From Chloracidobacterium sp. (lineage in GTDB: Bacteria > Acidobacteriota > Blastocatellia > Pyrinomonadales > Pyrinomonadaceae): a DNA stretch of 64,000 bases. Made by a program: the position numbers and the translations under genes. The stretch is from positions 1-64,000 of the forward strand of contig JABTUB010000001.1 of the NCBI GenBank assembly GCA_015075585.1. Direction: 5' to 3'. Shown piece after piece: positions 44,610 through 53,529 of this stretch (within the stretch, counting starts at the first letter, position 1; every line of letters starts with the position of its first letter). A model generated the notes under the pieces. That model ran no database searches. It was not told where the DNA came from and saw only the letters and a list, made by a program, of their open reading frames with translations.

Positions 44610-46208
44610 TCAGCTCGCTAATACCTCTTTAGCCGCACGCATCCCATGATAGAACGCTTCTTCAAAAAGAGCGACACCGCTGAGGTCTGTGTGTGCAAAA
44701 TGAATGTTGCGGTAGGGCTTTACCGCTTTTTCCCGAATACCGCTCCAGATGAAGTTCGGCCGCGGCGAGATCATCGCGTGGCCCCAGCGCATAACATCGA
44801 GCCGCTCGCACAGTTCATAAATGTCCTTATGCGGCCGCGAAAGGTCAGACAGGCAGACATCTGCAAGCTGTTCACGGTCGTAATTGAAAAGCGTCGTCCG
44901 GCCGTTCGGCTCGTGGCACATCGGATAGTAATAAGTAAGTATCGTCGGGCCGTAGTCTATGCCTTTCTGGTGTGTCGCCGTAACGTAGCCGAGGCCGGGG
45001 CTTTCATAGATGACATTATCCCACGAAAGCGGAAAATCCTTTGAACTGCGTGGCTTAGGCCGATCCTTGAGGTGCAGGTTGGCGACGAACCATGCATTAT
45101 GTGTGAATTCCTCAGCGGCGAAAGGTGCGTTCTCGCGAAAGCCTCGGATAACGTACGGTGCCGTGAAGATAGGCGATGCAAATATCACACGCTCGCATCT
45201 GAGGCCGCGAAGCGAACCTTCATCAAGACAGATGACCTCGACGCCTCGCTCCGTCGGGTTCACCGAAACCGCCATCATCGAACGCTGCACATGCCCGCTC
45301 ACAGCGGTCATAAAAAAATTAACGAATTGACCGTTGCCCTCGGGACAAGTGATGAACGGCTGCGATTCGGCGCCGCTCGCTCTTACTCGCGAACAGAAAT
45401 AGAAAAGGCCGACCCACGCGGACGCCTGATCGATCTTCAGCCCGTAATCGTCACGCGTCGCATAGTCGCAGTACCAAAGCAGACGCTCGGAAGTAAAGCC
45501 GTTCTGCCGCAGCCATTCAGCGAACGGGATGCGGTCAAGCTGTGTGAACTCTGCGTCGTCCGAACACCGTTCGATCGGAACAACGAACGCACGTCGGCCT
45601 TTGGCATCGCGGCGATTCGCCCATTGTCCGATGATCTCTTGAAAGCGTACGTACTGGCTCTTATCCTCTTCGCTCGCACCGGCGTTTAGGAACAAGCCTT
45701 CGTACCAGCGGCCTTTGTAAAAAACGCGCTCTTCCGGTTCGCGGCAAAGGAACTGCTCCTTTGCAAGGATATTGCCCTGCGCGTCGCGGCCGTCGAGCAG
45801 GGACATTTCGTCGAGGAGTGAGATAAGCTCGGTATTCTCCGGAAAAGGCACCGGCAGGTAATGAGCTCCCCACGGATAGCCGACAGGGCTGCCGGTACCG
45901 CTGCGCGCCGTTCCGCCCGGCTCTTTTTCAAGCTCAAGGACGAGAAAGTCGTCAAAGCCTTGCTTCTTGAGATGCCGGGCCGCAGTAAGGCCCGCGATGC
46001 CGGCACCGATTATCGCAACCTTGGCGCTCAGCCAATTATCCGGCGGCACTTCAAAACTCCGGCCTTCACGCAGAATATGACCGAGCTCCACGCTTTGCCC
46101 GACGATCTCGCCTTCGGGCAGCCGCGGCGGCGATGCATTGCGGCAGGCGGCGAGCGCCAGCGGCGTACCCAAGAATGTCGCCAATAATTCTCGTCGCGTC
46201 AGCCTCAT
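44610..46208 (-). CDS. Tat-type FAD-dependent amine oxidoreductase, lipoprotein
   Basis: A 532-residue flavoprotein. The N-terminus MRLTRRELLATF has the twin arginine, and the hydrophobic stretch ends LALAAC, a good lipobox, so a Tat-exported lipoprotein is predicted. The dinucleotide-binding motif is VAIIGAGIAGLTAARHL with VLELEKEPGGTARSG after it. The C-terminus FAHTDLSGVALFEEAFYHG is the flavin end of the amine oxidase family. With SpeD and a SpeE-like protein upstream, a polyamine or aminopropyl conjugate is a likely substrate; this is inference. The gene is 22 bp after the SpeE-like gene. Confidence 0.78.
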   Translation of the reverse strand: MRLTRRELLATFLGTPLALAACRNASPPRLPEGEIVGQSVELGHILREGRSFEVPPDNWLSAKVAIIGAGIAGLTAARHLKKQGFDDFLVLELEKEPGGTARSGTGSPVGYPWGAHYLPVPFPENTELISLLDEMSLLDGRDAQGNILAKEQFLCREPEERVFYKGRWYEGLFLNAGASEEDKSQYVRFQEIIGQWANRRDAKGRRAFVVPIERCSDDAEFTQLDRIPFAEWLRQNGFTSERLLWYCDYATRDDYGLKIDQASAWVGLFYFCSRVRASGAESQPFITCPEGNGQFVNFFMTAVSGHVQRSMMAVSVNPTERGVEVICLDEGSLRGLRCERVIFASPIFTAPYVIRGFRENAPFAAEEFTHNAWFVANLHLKDRPKPRSSKDFPLSWDNVIYESPGLGYVTATHQKGIDYGPTILTYYYPMCHEPNGRTTLFNYDREQLADVCLSDLSRPHKDIYELCERLDVMRWGHAMISPRPNFIWSGIREKAVKPYRNIHFAHTDLSGVALFEEAFYHGMRAAKEVLAS

Positions 46209-46230
46209 TCGTTTTGCGCGGCCCGCACTT

Positions 46231-47754
46231 CTACGGCTCGAACCGTCTCCACTCGGTCTCGTAATACCGCACCAAGGCTTGATTATCGAGCCGATTTATC
46301 TCTATCTGCTCATTAGGGCGTGATGTGTCAGCGGAGAAATCGAACATCGCCGCAAAGGAATCATCGTTAAGAAAATTAAGCTCGACGCCCGGCCGAGGCT
46401 TTTGCGGCCGCTCGAAAGGCTCAAGTTTTGCGAGTGCGTAGCCCCAAATGCCAAAGCTCGGCACCGTTGTCTGAAACGGCCGCACCGTAAAGCCCGCAGC
46501 CTCAAGCGTCCCGATTATGCACCAGAACGATCTGCGTGCGATGAGCGGCGAGGTCGTCTGTATAACGACGGCCGCATCCGCCTTAAGCTTTGCTTTCAGC
46601 AGGTTGTAAAAGCGTTTGGAGTAGAGCTTGCCGAGGGCGAAATTGTTCGGGTCGGGAAAATCAACGATCGCGATATCGAACGGCTCTGCATCACTCGAAT
46701 CAAGCCATACGAAGGCATCGCCGTTCGTCACGTGCACACGCGGATCGTCGAAAGAGTGTTTGTTCAACTCGCCCAATGCCGGCACGGCGTGCGAAATGCC
46801 TGTCATATCAGGGTCGAGATCAACGATCTGTATGTACTCGACGGACGGATACTTCTCGATCTCACGCAACGCCAGGCCGTCGCCGCCGCCAAGCACGAGC
46901 ACGCGTTTCGGTTCGCCGTCATACGCCGCGAACGCCGGATGCACAAGAGCCTCGTGGTAACGGTATTCGTCGAACGAGTTGAACTGCAAATTGCCGTTCA
47001 GGAACAACGCGTAGCCTGTCTTGCCCTTCGTAACGACGATCCGTTGGTAGGGTGAACTCTTTGCGTAAATGATGTTGTCAACGAAAAGAGCGTCCTCGGC
47101 AAGCGTTGTCAGCTTGTCCGCCTTTATAAAGCCGACCGCAAGCAGAGCGAGTATCACAAAGCCTGCAACACGCATCAGCGTAAGATTTCGCTTAATATGC
47201 GGAAGCAAAAGCCACGTACCCCACACTCCTACCGCCGCGTTGAGCATTCCGAAAAGCAGCGATGTTCGGTTGAGGCCTAGCTTGGGAACAAGAAAGATAG
47301 GGAACAGAAGCGACGCCACTAACGCCCCGACATAATCGAATGCAAGCACGCGCGAGACGAGGTCTTTGAAATCGAGGTCATTCTTCAATATCCGCATCAT
47401 CAATGGGATCTCTAGCCCGACCAGTACGCCTATGACAAAGACTATGCCGTAGAGAACCACATTGAAGTACGAAAGATGGGCGAAGGAGAGGAACAGCAGC
47501 GGCGCTGAAAAACCGCCGACTATCGCTACCGCAAGCTCGACCTCGATGAACTTTTCGGCAACGTTCCGCTCGATGAACTTCGACAAGTACGAGCCGACAC
47601 CCATCGCAAACAGATAGATGCCGATGATGATCGAGAACTGCGTTACCGAATCACCGAGGACATAGCTCGACAGCGTTCCCGCCAGAAGCTCATAGATCAG
47701 CCCGCAGGTGGCGATGACAAAAACGTTGAGGAATAAGAGCGGAGCCCTTTGCAT
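46231..47754 (-). CDS. Membrane-anchored spermidine-synthase-like aminopropyltransferase
   Basis: A 507-residue fusion of a seven-helix membrane domain (residues 1-215, for example FLNVFVIATCGLIYELLAGTL) and a polyamine-synthase Rossmann domain. The donor-binding motif is RVLVLGGGDGLALREI, then EYIQIVDLDPD, and the catalytic acid region is IVDFPDPNNFALGKLYS, in place of the usual DxxDPxGPA. Aminopropyltransferases use decarboxylated SAM, which SpeD in the same run would supply. ATG 47754 is preferred over TTG 47778. An inverted repeat lies just upstream. Confidence 0.82.
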   Translation of the reverse strand: MQRAPLLFLNVFVIATCGLIYELLAGTLSSYVLGDSVTQFSIIIGIYLFAMGVGSYLSKFIERNVAEKFIEVELAVAIVGGFSAPLLFLSFAHLSYFNVVLYGIVFVIGVLVGLEIPLMMRILKNDLDFKDLVSRVLAFDYVGALVASLLFPIFLVPKLGLNRTSLLFGMLNAAVGVWGTWLLLPHIKRNLTLMRVAGFVILALLAVGFIKADKLTTLAEDALFVDNIIYAKSSPYQRIVVTKGKTGYALFLNGNLQFNSFDEYRYHEALVHPAFAAYDGEPKRVLVLGGGDGLALREIEKYPSVEYIQIVDLDPDMTGISHAVPALGELNKHSFDDPRVHVTNGDAFVWLDSSDAEPFDIAIVDFPDPNNFALGKLYSKRFYNLLKAKLKADAAVVIQTTSPLIARRSFWCIIGTLEAAGFTVRPFQTTVPSFGIWGYALAKLEPFERPQKPRPGVELNFLNDDSFAAMFDFSADTSRPNEQIEINRLDNQALVRYYETEWRRFEP

Positions 47755-47778
47755 AGCGATCGCTGCCGGAGACGGCAA

Positions 47779-47819
47779 GACGCGGAGACGCCGGAAATGT
47801 GTCCGCGCGTCACCGCGTC
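47779..47819. repeat. Intergenic inverted repeat
   Basis: Arms GACGCGGAGACGC (47779-47791) and GCGTCACCGCGTC (47807-47819) pair at 12 of 13 positions across a 15-nt loop. It resembles the dispersed purine-rich hairpins common between genes in this type of genome. It might act as an attenuator between DUF350 and the SpeE-like gene. Confidence 0.5.
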
Positions 47820-47838
47820 CCGAACTGTCCGGCGTTTC

Positions 47839-48102
47839 TCAGTTGCCTTGGATAGCGGCCGAGATGATCATCGCGATACCGATGATGATCGCCCCGATGA
47901 TAATTGCCAGTGAGATATTCTGATCGACCTCGATCTCTTTTTTGACCGAGAATGGCGAGACCATGACAACAACCAGGAACGCGAGGCCAAAGACGATGAG
48001 GCCAAGCAAAACAAACACAATGGTCGATTCGAGAACGTTCCACAGCTCCTCAAGTTTGACGACCATCCCAAGTACGGGCATAACGGCTGACAGATCCAAC
48101 AT
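47839..48102 (-). CDS. DUF350 membrane protein
   Basis: An 87-residue protein with two hydrophobic helices (TIVFVLLGLIVFGLAFLVVV and ISLAIIIGAIIIGIAMIISA) separated by a short charged loop (SVKKEIEVDQN), the DUF350 pattern. E. coli YjfL belongs to this family and is encoded beside the glutathionylspermidine-synthase-like YjfC. GGAGG sits 8 nt before the ATG, inside the end of the preceding 49-codon gene, with no gap between the two genes. The function of the family is unknown. Confidence 0.8.
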   Translation of the reverse strand: MLDLSAVMPVLGMVVKLEELWNVLESTIVFVLLGLIVFGLAFLVVVMVSPFSVKKEIEVDQNISLAIIIGAIIIGIAMIISAAIQGN

Positions 48103-48252
48103 TTATTTTCCTCCGCGAAATCCTGAATAGATGAACGGCACGCCAAGACGCGAATGGCTGCCGGAATTGGCAAGTTCCCACCCGAACCACGTCGCTGCAC
48201 CATAGCCGAGCACCACGGCGGCCGCGAACAGCGTATAAAGTATCTTCGACAT
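48103..48252 (-). CDS. 49-residue membrane protein in the speD cluster
   Basis: Too short for usual gene calling. It starts MSKILYTLFAAAVVLGYGAA, has one transmembrane helix (residues 4-24), then a polar segment ending IYSGFRGGK. It fits exactly between DUF4178 (11 bp upstream) and DUF350 (stop TAA directly followed by ATG), and its last codons hold the DUF350 ribosome-binding site. That tight fit is the main evidence that it is translated. There is no known family. Confidence 0.65.
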   Translation of the reverse strand: MSKILYTLFAAAVVLGYGAATWFGWELANSGSHSRLGVPFIYSGFRGGK

Positions 48253-48263
48253 AAATTGACCTC

Positions 48264-50201
48264 TCAATCGTCATCCGAGTCGCTGCCGGAGAACATACTG
48301 TCCTTCCAGCGGCTTGCTTCGAATGACCACTTACGAATAATTCCCAACACCGGCATTATCAGCAGTATCAGGAACGCGGCACAGAAATTTACGCCGCGGT
48401 TAACACCCTGCTGAACCTTGACCTTTACCGGCATCTGTACCTGCCAGTTCTCCCAAGTACCCTCGATGCGAAGCGTATATTTGCCCGCCGGGATGCTCGA
48501 CACTGTCGCATCCGTGGTCGTTGAGCCTTCGGTCCAAGGCCCGTCGCTGTCGCTTCCGGAATAGTATTCGATCGGCACGTTGACGGATTCGACCTCGTCG
48601 CCGCTCTCATTTATCAGATCGATATCAATATCGGCCCAACTGTTGCTCACCGGAGCGGCAGCCGCGATCTGGATATTCTGATTCGCCTTTATCTCGAAAG
48701 GGTCGCTGAAGAGCTGTTGCGGCGTTGTTTGGTTCGCCATCGGCGGCAGGATAAGGTCTTGCGACATCACGGTCTTTGTGATGCCGGTAACAGGCAGCAG
48801 CACGACCGCAATGACCATCAAGGCAAGCACCGGCAACAGGCCCCATGTGTACCAGAAAGTGCCCGTGAACGGCTGATTTGGTGCCACACCGGCCGGCCTC
48901 GGCAGGCCTGTCACGCCGAAGATCTTTTCGACATCGGCGACAGGCACATAGGTGCCGACCGACCAGTTGATCTCGCCCCATGCGATCTCTTCGGACAGCA
49001 TCCGCGGCGCGTTCACAAAATCAACGGCACGAACGGTCTCGCCGACCTCGACACGCCAATAGAATTCACCCGTAACGTATTCGACCCTTGCCTGAGCATC
49101 TTGGAACGCCGTAAAACTCGTCCCGTCATAGATCGCCTTTTGGCTCTTTCCGACAAAGGCCGGCGGCGTTACGTCAGCCATGTTCACCGATTCGACAAAG
49201 CTCCAATGGTCATCGGAGTGTACAAGCCAGCGAAAGCCGACCATCGGGTTGTAGAGCAGATATTCGTGCCAGAAATATTTGACGCCCTCGATGGTTACGC
49301 TGCGTGACATTGCACCGATGATCTTGAACTTCACATCGCCGGGAAAGACGCCTTCAGCCCCGATAGGAAGCACGAAGTTCGGCTTGTTCGGCAAATCGTT
49401 AAGGCTCTTGAGGTACGAAAGCTTGCCTTGGTTGACGTCAAGCAGCGAATTGCAGTTCGGGCAGGTAACGCGTTCGGCTTTGTCCGGAGCGGCGAGGGCG
49501 AGCGGGCCGCCGCAGTTCGGGCAGCTCAGTGCAGCCGAACCCGTCGTTCGGGCCTCACGGATAACGGGTTTTGCATCGCCAAGGCCGATCTCGGTCAGCG
49601 GGACTTGGGCGCCGAGGAAGACCCACGGCGGCTCGATGCTGTAATCGATCGTTGCAAAAAGGCCGCTCTTGCCCGCAAGGTCAGCATACTCAAAGACCTC
49701 GCCCGGAACGAGTTTATATGGTATCTCGCCCTCGGCCGCTGCGTATGTCGCCTTGCCGCGTTCCTGCACCATCAGCGGCGATGCGGAAGGTATCTGCGGT
49801 ACTTGCTGCCCGAGCTGAAGATCATTGAACGCCGGAAGGCTCGCATCAGCAGGCAGCGGCTGATAGAAGGTCATGTAGAAACGGCCTTGTGCCTCGGCAA
49901 GCCATCCGACCCAGCCGTTCGCGAAGGTCGCGTACCACTCATCCCAACTGCCGCCCAGTTCATGCCTCATTTGTGCACGGCCGGTGAGTTCAAAGCGAGC
50001 TCCTTTGTACGAGCCTTTTAGCCCGAGCCGCAGCGGCGACTGTGAATCGACGATCTCGGCGACCTTGCCTATATCTTCGAGGCCGCGGTCAGTGCGCGCA
50101 ACGACCGAGCGGCAGAACGGGCAAACGATAACTATCGTCGAGCCGGCGGTGAATTCGACAGGGCCGCCGCAGGACGGGCAGTTAGACTTGAGGACACTCA
50201 T
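48264..50201 (-). CDS. Double zinc-ribbon, double DUF4178 membrane protein
   Basis: A 645-residue protein. Residues 8-33 (CPSCGG...CPFC) and about 225-250 (CPNCGG...CPNC) are two zinc ribbons. Each is followed by a DUF4178 beta domain (GLKGSYKGARFELTGRAQM; GDVKFKIIGAMSRSV), so the N-terminal half is an internal duplication. Two transmembrane helices follow (WGLLPVLALMVIAVVLLPV; NFCAAFLILLIMPVLGII) with a beta-rich external domain between them. The C-tail is acidic (GSDSDDD). It is coupled to speD by an ATGA overlap. The role is unknown; DUF4178 genes recur near polyamine-related genes. Confidence 0.8.
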   Translation of the reverse strand: MSVLKSNCPSCGGPVEFTAGSTIVIVCPFCRSVVARTDRGLEDIGKVAEIVDSQSPLRLGLKGSYKGARFELTGRAQMRHELGGSWDEWYATFANGWVGWLAEAQGRFYMTFYQPLPADASLPAFNDLQLGQQVPQIPSASPLMVQERGKATYAAAEGEIPYKLVPGEVFEYADLAGKSGLFATIDYSIEPPWVFLGAQVPLTEIGLGDAKPVIREARTTGSAALSCPNCGGPLALAAPDKAERVTCPNCNSLLDVNQGKLSYLKSLNDLPNKPNFVLPIGAEGVFPGDVKFKIIGAMSRSVTIEGVKYFWHEYLLYNPMVGFRWLVHSDDHWSFVESVNMADVTPPAFVGKSQKAIYDGTSFTAFQDAQARVEYVTGEFYWRVEVGETVRAVDFVNAPRMLSEEIAWGEINWSVGTYVPVADVEKIFGVTGLPRPAGVAPNQPFTGTFWYTWGLLPVLALMVIAVVLLPVTGITKTVMSQDLILPPMANQTTPQQLFSDPFEIKANQNIQIAAAAPVSNSWADIDIDLINESGDEVESVNVPIEYYSGSDSDGPWTEGSTTTDATVSSIPAGKYTLRIEGTWENWQVQMPVKVKVQQGVNRGVNFCAAFLILLIMPVLGIIRKWSFEASRWKDSMFSGSDSDDD

Positions 50202-50575
50202 CCGAGCCCTCCGGCCGAGTCGGCGATGTCGCCCGAGTGACCGCGTTCAAACTCGGTAACCGTTACGCGTTCGGCGTAGAGTTCTGCTTTTAGAGCGGTT
50301 TCCCAATCCCAGCGCGGCCGCGTCCTGCAGCAGTAGAGGTTGAATGTCGCAGTGCCGTGCTCGGGGTATGTGTGGCATGCGAGGTGTGATTCCGTAAGGG
50401 CTATCATGCCCGTTACACCGCCTTCGCCGGGGAATTTGTGCCAAACCGAACCGACCGCGCACAGGCCGAGATCGCCGATTACACGCGACATAATCGTTCG
50501 GATGACCGATTCATCACGCAAAGATTCGGCATCGCATCCGTTCGCTTCGATAAGCCATTCCGTTCCTACGATCAT
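50198..50575 (-). CDS. speD: S-adenosylmethionine decarboxylase proenzyme
   Basis: A 125-residue pyruvoyl enzyme that makes decarboxylated SAM, the aminopropyl donor. With the start at ATG 50575 the numbering falls on the Thermotoga enzyme: Glu62-Ser63 is the self-cleavage site (TESHLACHTYPEHG), with His68 and Cys83 as catalytic residues. The open frame extends to 50677 but without family sequence. It is first in the minus-strand run that includes a SpeE-like gene, and its stop overlaps the DUF4178 start. No ornithine or arginine decarboxylase gene is in the window. Confidence 0.93.
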   Translation of the reverse strand: MIVGTEWLIEANGCDAESLRDESVIRTIMSRVIGDLGLCAVGSVWHKFPGEGGVTGMIALTESHLACHTYPEHGTATFNLYCCRTRPRWDWETALKAELYAERVTVTEFERGHSGDIADSAGGLG

Positions 50576-50636
50576 AGATAAACGGGGAGGAGGTCTCTGC
50601 ACCGGCCGCACCCTTGTGCGGTATAGTTTAGACGAT

Positions 50637-51590
50637 ATGTCGAAAAGAACTATAGCCGACTTTTCGCGTTTTGTCATTTTGGCCGCCGCCGTCGCTGTAT
50701 TTCAGTTCGGCTGCGGTATGCGCAGAACGGACGCACCAAAAGCTGACTCCGAAGCTCAGTACCTGCCGCCAAAGACCGTGGGCAAGATCTCTGACGATGC
50801 GATACCGGAAAGCAGCGGCATCGCCGCCTCAAAGTGCCAACCCGATGTCTTTTGGACACATAATGATTCAGGATACGAGCCTTATCTTTTTGCGATATCG
50901 TTGACCGGAACAAAACTCGGTATGTGGAAAGTACCGAATGCCCGCAACCTCGATTGGGAGGACATTGCCATTTACAAGGACAACAGCGGCAAATGCTACT
51001 TATACATCGGCGAGATCGGCGACAACGGCCTCGTGCGCGATATACACACGATCTATCGTGTTGCCGAGCCGAAGATACCGCGTTCCGGTCCTGCGAGGTC
51101 GAATATCGTCGGCTCCACAACCGATGCCGCAACGCTCAACTTCATATACGCCGACGGCCGCCACGATGCCGAGACGCTGCTTGTCGATCCGCAAACCGCC
51201 GACATATACATACTTACAAAGCAGCTGACAGGCCCTTCGGGTGTTTATAAACTGCAAAGCGATTTTGGCAAAGCGGGCACCGCGAAAGCGGAAAAGGTCG
51301 CCGAGGTCTCGTTCCCCGCGATACCGAATGGTGCTGTTACAGGCGGCGATATCTCGCCGGACGGCCGCCGCGTAGCCATCTGTGATTACGGTGCCGCATA
51401 CGAACTGCGGCTGCCCGACTCCGCACACTCATTCGACGAGATATGGTCACAGCCGATCGAGACGATCGATGCGGGCAAGCGGAAAGCCGGCGAGGCCATA
51501 ACCTATACGCCCGACGGAAATGCACTCGTGCTGACAAGCGAGGGCCGCGGCGAACCGATCATCGAGATCGAACGCAAAGACCGCAAATGA
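50637..51590 (+). CDS. Beta-propeller lipoprotein, unknown function
   Basis: A 317-residue exported protein. The signal peptide is residues 9-25 (FVILAAAVAVFQFGC), with Cys26 the possible lipid site. The mature part has repeated blade-like stretches: ESSGIAASKCQPDVFWTHNDS, LDWEDIAIYKD, ETLLVDPQTADIYILTK, DISPDGRRVAICDYGAAYEL and EAITYTPDGNALVLTSEG. They resemble SMP-30/esterase-like propellers, with no clear metal site. It is divergent from speD with 61 bp between starts, so the promoters may be shared. Confidence 0.72.
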   Translation: MSKRTIADFSRFVILAAAVAVFQFGCGMRRTDAPKADSEAQYLPPKTVGKISDDAIPESSGIAASKCQPDVFWTHNDSGYEPYLFAISLTGTKLGMWKVPNARNLDWEDIAIYKDNSGKCYLYIGEIGDNGLVRDIHTIYRVAEPKIPRSGPARSNIVGSTTDAATLNFIYADGRHDAETLLVDPQTADIYILTKQLTGPSGVYKLQSDFGKAGTAKAEKVAEVSFPAIPNGAVTGGDISPDGRRVAICDYGAAYELRLPDSAHSFDEIWSQPIETIDAGKRKAGEAITYTPDGNALVLTSEGRGEPIIEIERKDRK

Positions 51591-51723
51591 GTCTGATAAC
51601 GCCGAATTCAACAGAACGGAAGTCCTATCGCGCGGATCGTCACCGTTGTTCCACCCTCTGTGTTATCGGTGATCCCTGCGGTGAACTGTCCCTCCGTCGT
51701 CTCCTTCAGAACGCAAAGCGCTA

Positions 51724-51753
51724 ATAAAGAAAGGCTGCCTTTTCAGACAGCCT
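51724..51753 (-). terminator. Terminator for the GWxTD gene
   Basis: On the minus strand, a stem AGGCTG/CAGCCT around a 10-nt loop (51732-51753) is followed by TTCTTTATT, 24 bp beyond the gene's stop codon. Confidence 0.5.
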
Positions 51754-51777
51754 CCGAGTAGCCGTAAAAGGGCCGGG

Positions 51778-53385
51778 TCACTGTATAACGCTGAATTTTG
51801 CCTCAGGCTTGAGCGTCTGTCCGCCGACACGATCCTTAATGATGATCTGAAGCTGATAATCGCCCAACGGAATATTTACCGTCGGCAGCAGGCGTGCAAG
51901 CGTCAGACGCTGGCCCGCATCGCTAAGCCCGCTCCAGTCCTCGCCCTGCCGCAGCACTTCCTTGCCGTCCTTGGTCAAAACATACTCGACATCGACCGCG
52001 GGCCGCAGCGTAGTTTGATCGATCTGCGCGTTGTAGATCTGAAGATAGATGCCTACCTCTTGGCCCTTCTTGTAGAAGCCGCCGAGGTTGGGTATGACCT
52101 TTGTACTGCCGATGACGAACATCTGGCCTATGTCACGCTCATCGGTCGTGCGAAGCTTCGAAGTAAGAACGAGCGATGACGTACCGAGCTTTTTCTCATC
52201 GTAACGCGGAACTTGAAAGCCCATGTTCACGATGCCTTTATTGCCTGTCGCGACATCACGCACGACGACGTCAACTTTATAGGTGCCGGGCGTCAGTGCG
52301 ATAGCTTTCTGGTACACCGACCGCATATCGCGCGTTTCTGCAAGTTCCTCGGTCGTTGCGTTGGTCGTTACCGAATCTTCAAAGATGCCCGAACGCTTAC
52401 CTGAAACCGCCGTAATGCGGCCGAATATATTCATCCGCGCTGTTTCCAGCCCGCCGATCGGCTCGAATTTGAGCTCCTTGTTGTTCGCTTGTACGGTGAA
52501 GGTAGTGATCACACGGTCGTCCGACTGACGGAAGTAGTCGATCCGCAGGTCGAACTGCAGCGGATTGTTGTCGATCACCGGCGAATCCGTAAGCGCACTT
52601 TGCAGATCGCTGAACTTGACTGCCGGCGGCCGCGCGAGATTGTTCTGGATCATAAGCCGGTTAAAAGGCATATCCTGCTCGCGCTGATAGGGCATACTGC
52701 TGCCGTTGATGCGGTCGCCCTGATCTGTCATGCCGAGTTCTTCGCTTGTCTTCAGGCCCGCACCGGGCGTGTATTTCAACGCATCTTTTTCATCCGCATC
52801 GCGCGCCATTCGGTATTCGCCCGTTCCGGTCGGATCTACGAACTCGATCTCGATACCATCGCCTACGCCGTCAAGGTGACGGTAGAACCACGTCTCGAAC
52901 GGATATGTCGTTGTCGAACCACCGCCCTCCCAAACCGGTCTGTCGTAGATGCCGCCCGCCGGGTGCGACTCGATCGAGTCAGGCTTGCCCCACGTTATGT
53001 AAATGCGGCCGCGATCCGTCTTCCAGCCCGGAATGCCCGATGTAAAATGCTCATTCGCATAGGCGATACGCTCGTAGAATTCCTCTCGGTATTCGTTCTC
53101 TTCTGTGTCAGGGTTCGGGTCGCGGCGCGCCCAGAAGTTCGCGATGAAGTTCTCGCGCTCTTCGTCCGTGACCAAAGCCATGAACGCCTTTCGCTCTTCC
53201 TTCGTTATGATGTAAGCGACGTCATTATTGATCCATTTCTTATACGCATCCTTCAACTCGGGCTTGACGTTGCGTGCCTTTTCGCTCGGATCAAGGTTCC
53301 CCTTGGACGGCGGCTGCGCGACTGCCGCCGCTGCAGCAAGAAGCGTTATAACGAACAAGTGGCAAAGAATTCTAACTTTCGGCAT
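51778..53385 (-). CDS. GWxTD-domain protein
   Basis: A 535-residue exported protein with a signal peptide (residues 1-23, VITLLAAAAAVAQ). The GWxTD domain covers about residues 40-190, with NFIANFWARRDPNP, YANEHFTSGIPGWKTDRGRIYI and WGKPDSIE. C-terminal beta domains follow (about 270-535), one ending in a typical PLGDYQLQIIIKD strand. GWxTD proteins are widespread in Acidobacteriota and Bacteroidota; their role is unknown. AAGGAG lies 11 nt before the ATG. Confidence 0.88.
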   Translation of the reverse strand: MPKVRILCHLFVITLLAAAAAVAQPPSKGNLDPSEKARNVKPELKDAYKKWINNDVAYIITKEERKAFMALVTDEERENFIANFWARRDPNPDTEENEYREEFYERIAYANEHFTSGIPGWKTDRGRIYITWGKPDSIESHPAGGIYDRPVWEGGGSTTTYPFETWFYRHLDGVGDGIEIEFVDPTGTGEYRMARDADEKDALKYTPGAGLKTSEELGMTDQGDRINGSSMPYQREQDMPFNRLMIQNNLARPPAVKFSDLQSALTDSPVIDNNPLQFDLRIDYFRQSDDRVITTFTVQANNKELKFEPIGGLETARMNIFGRITAVSGKRSGIFEDSVTTNATTEELAETRDMRSVYQKAIALTPGTYKVDVVVRDVATGNKGIVNMGFQVPRYDEKKLGTSSLVLTSKLRTTDERDIGQMFVIGSTKVIPNLGGFYKKGQEVGIYLQIYNAQIDQTTLRPAVDVEYVLTKDGKEVLRQGEDWSGLSDAGQRLTLARLLPTVNIPLGDYQLQIIIKDRVGGQTLKPEAKFSVIQ

Positions 53386-53529
53386 ATAGCTCGAAACTCC
53401 TTATTGTGCTGCCCTCTGTCGGCCAAAACCGGCAAAGCGCCTAGTTAGCTTGATTTTAGATGCCTGCACTCAATTATTCAAGATGCTGCAAGGGGCGAAA
53501 ATGGTTGTATCGATCGCGCCTGCGGCGGC

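Noticed and set aside
51591..51723. Small genes between the propeller lipoprotein and the GWxTD gene
   Set aside because: Only short frames without start context; the region is explained by the 3' flank and a terminator.
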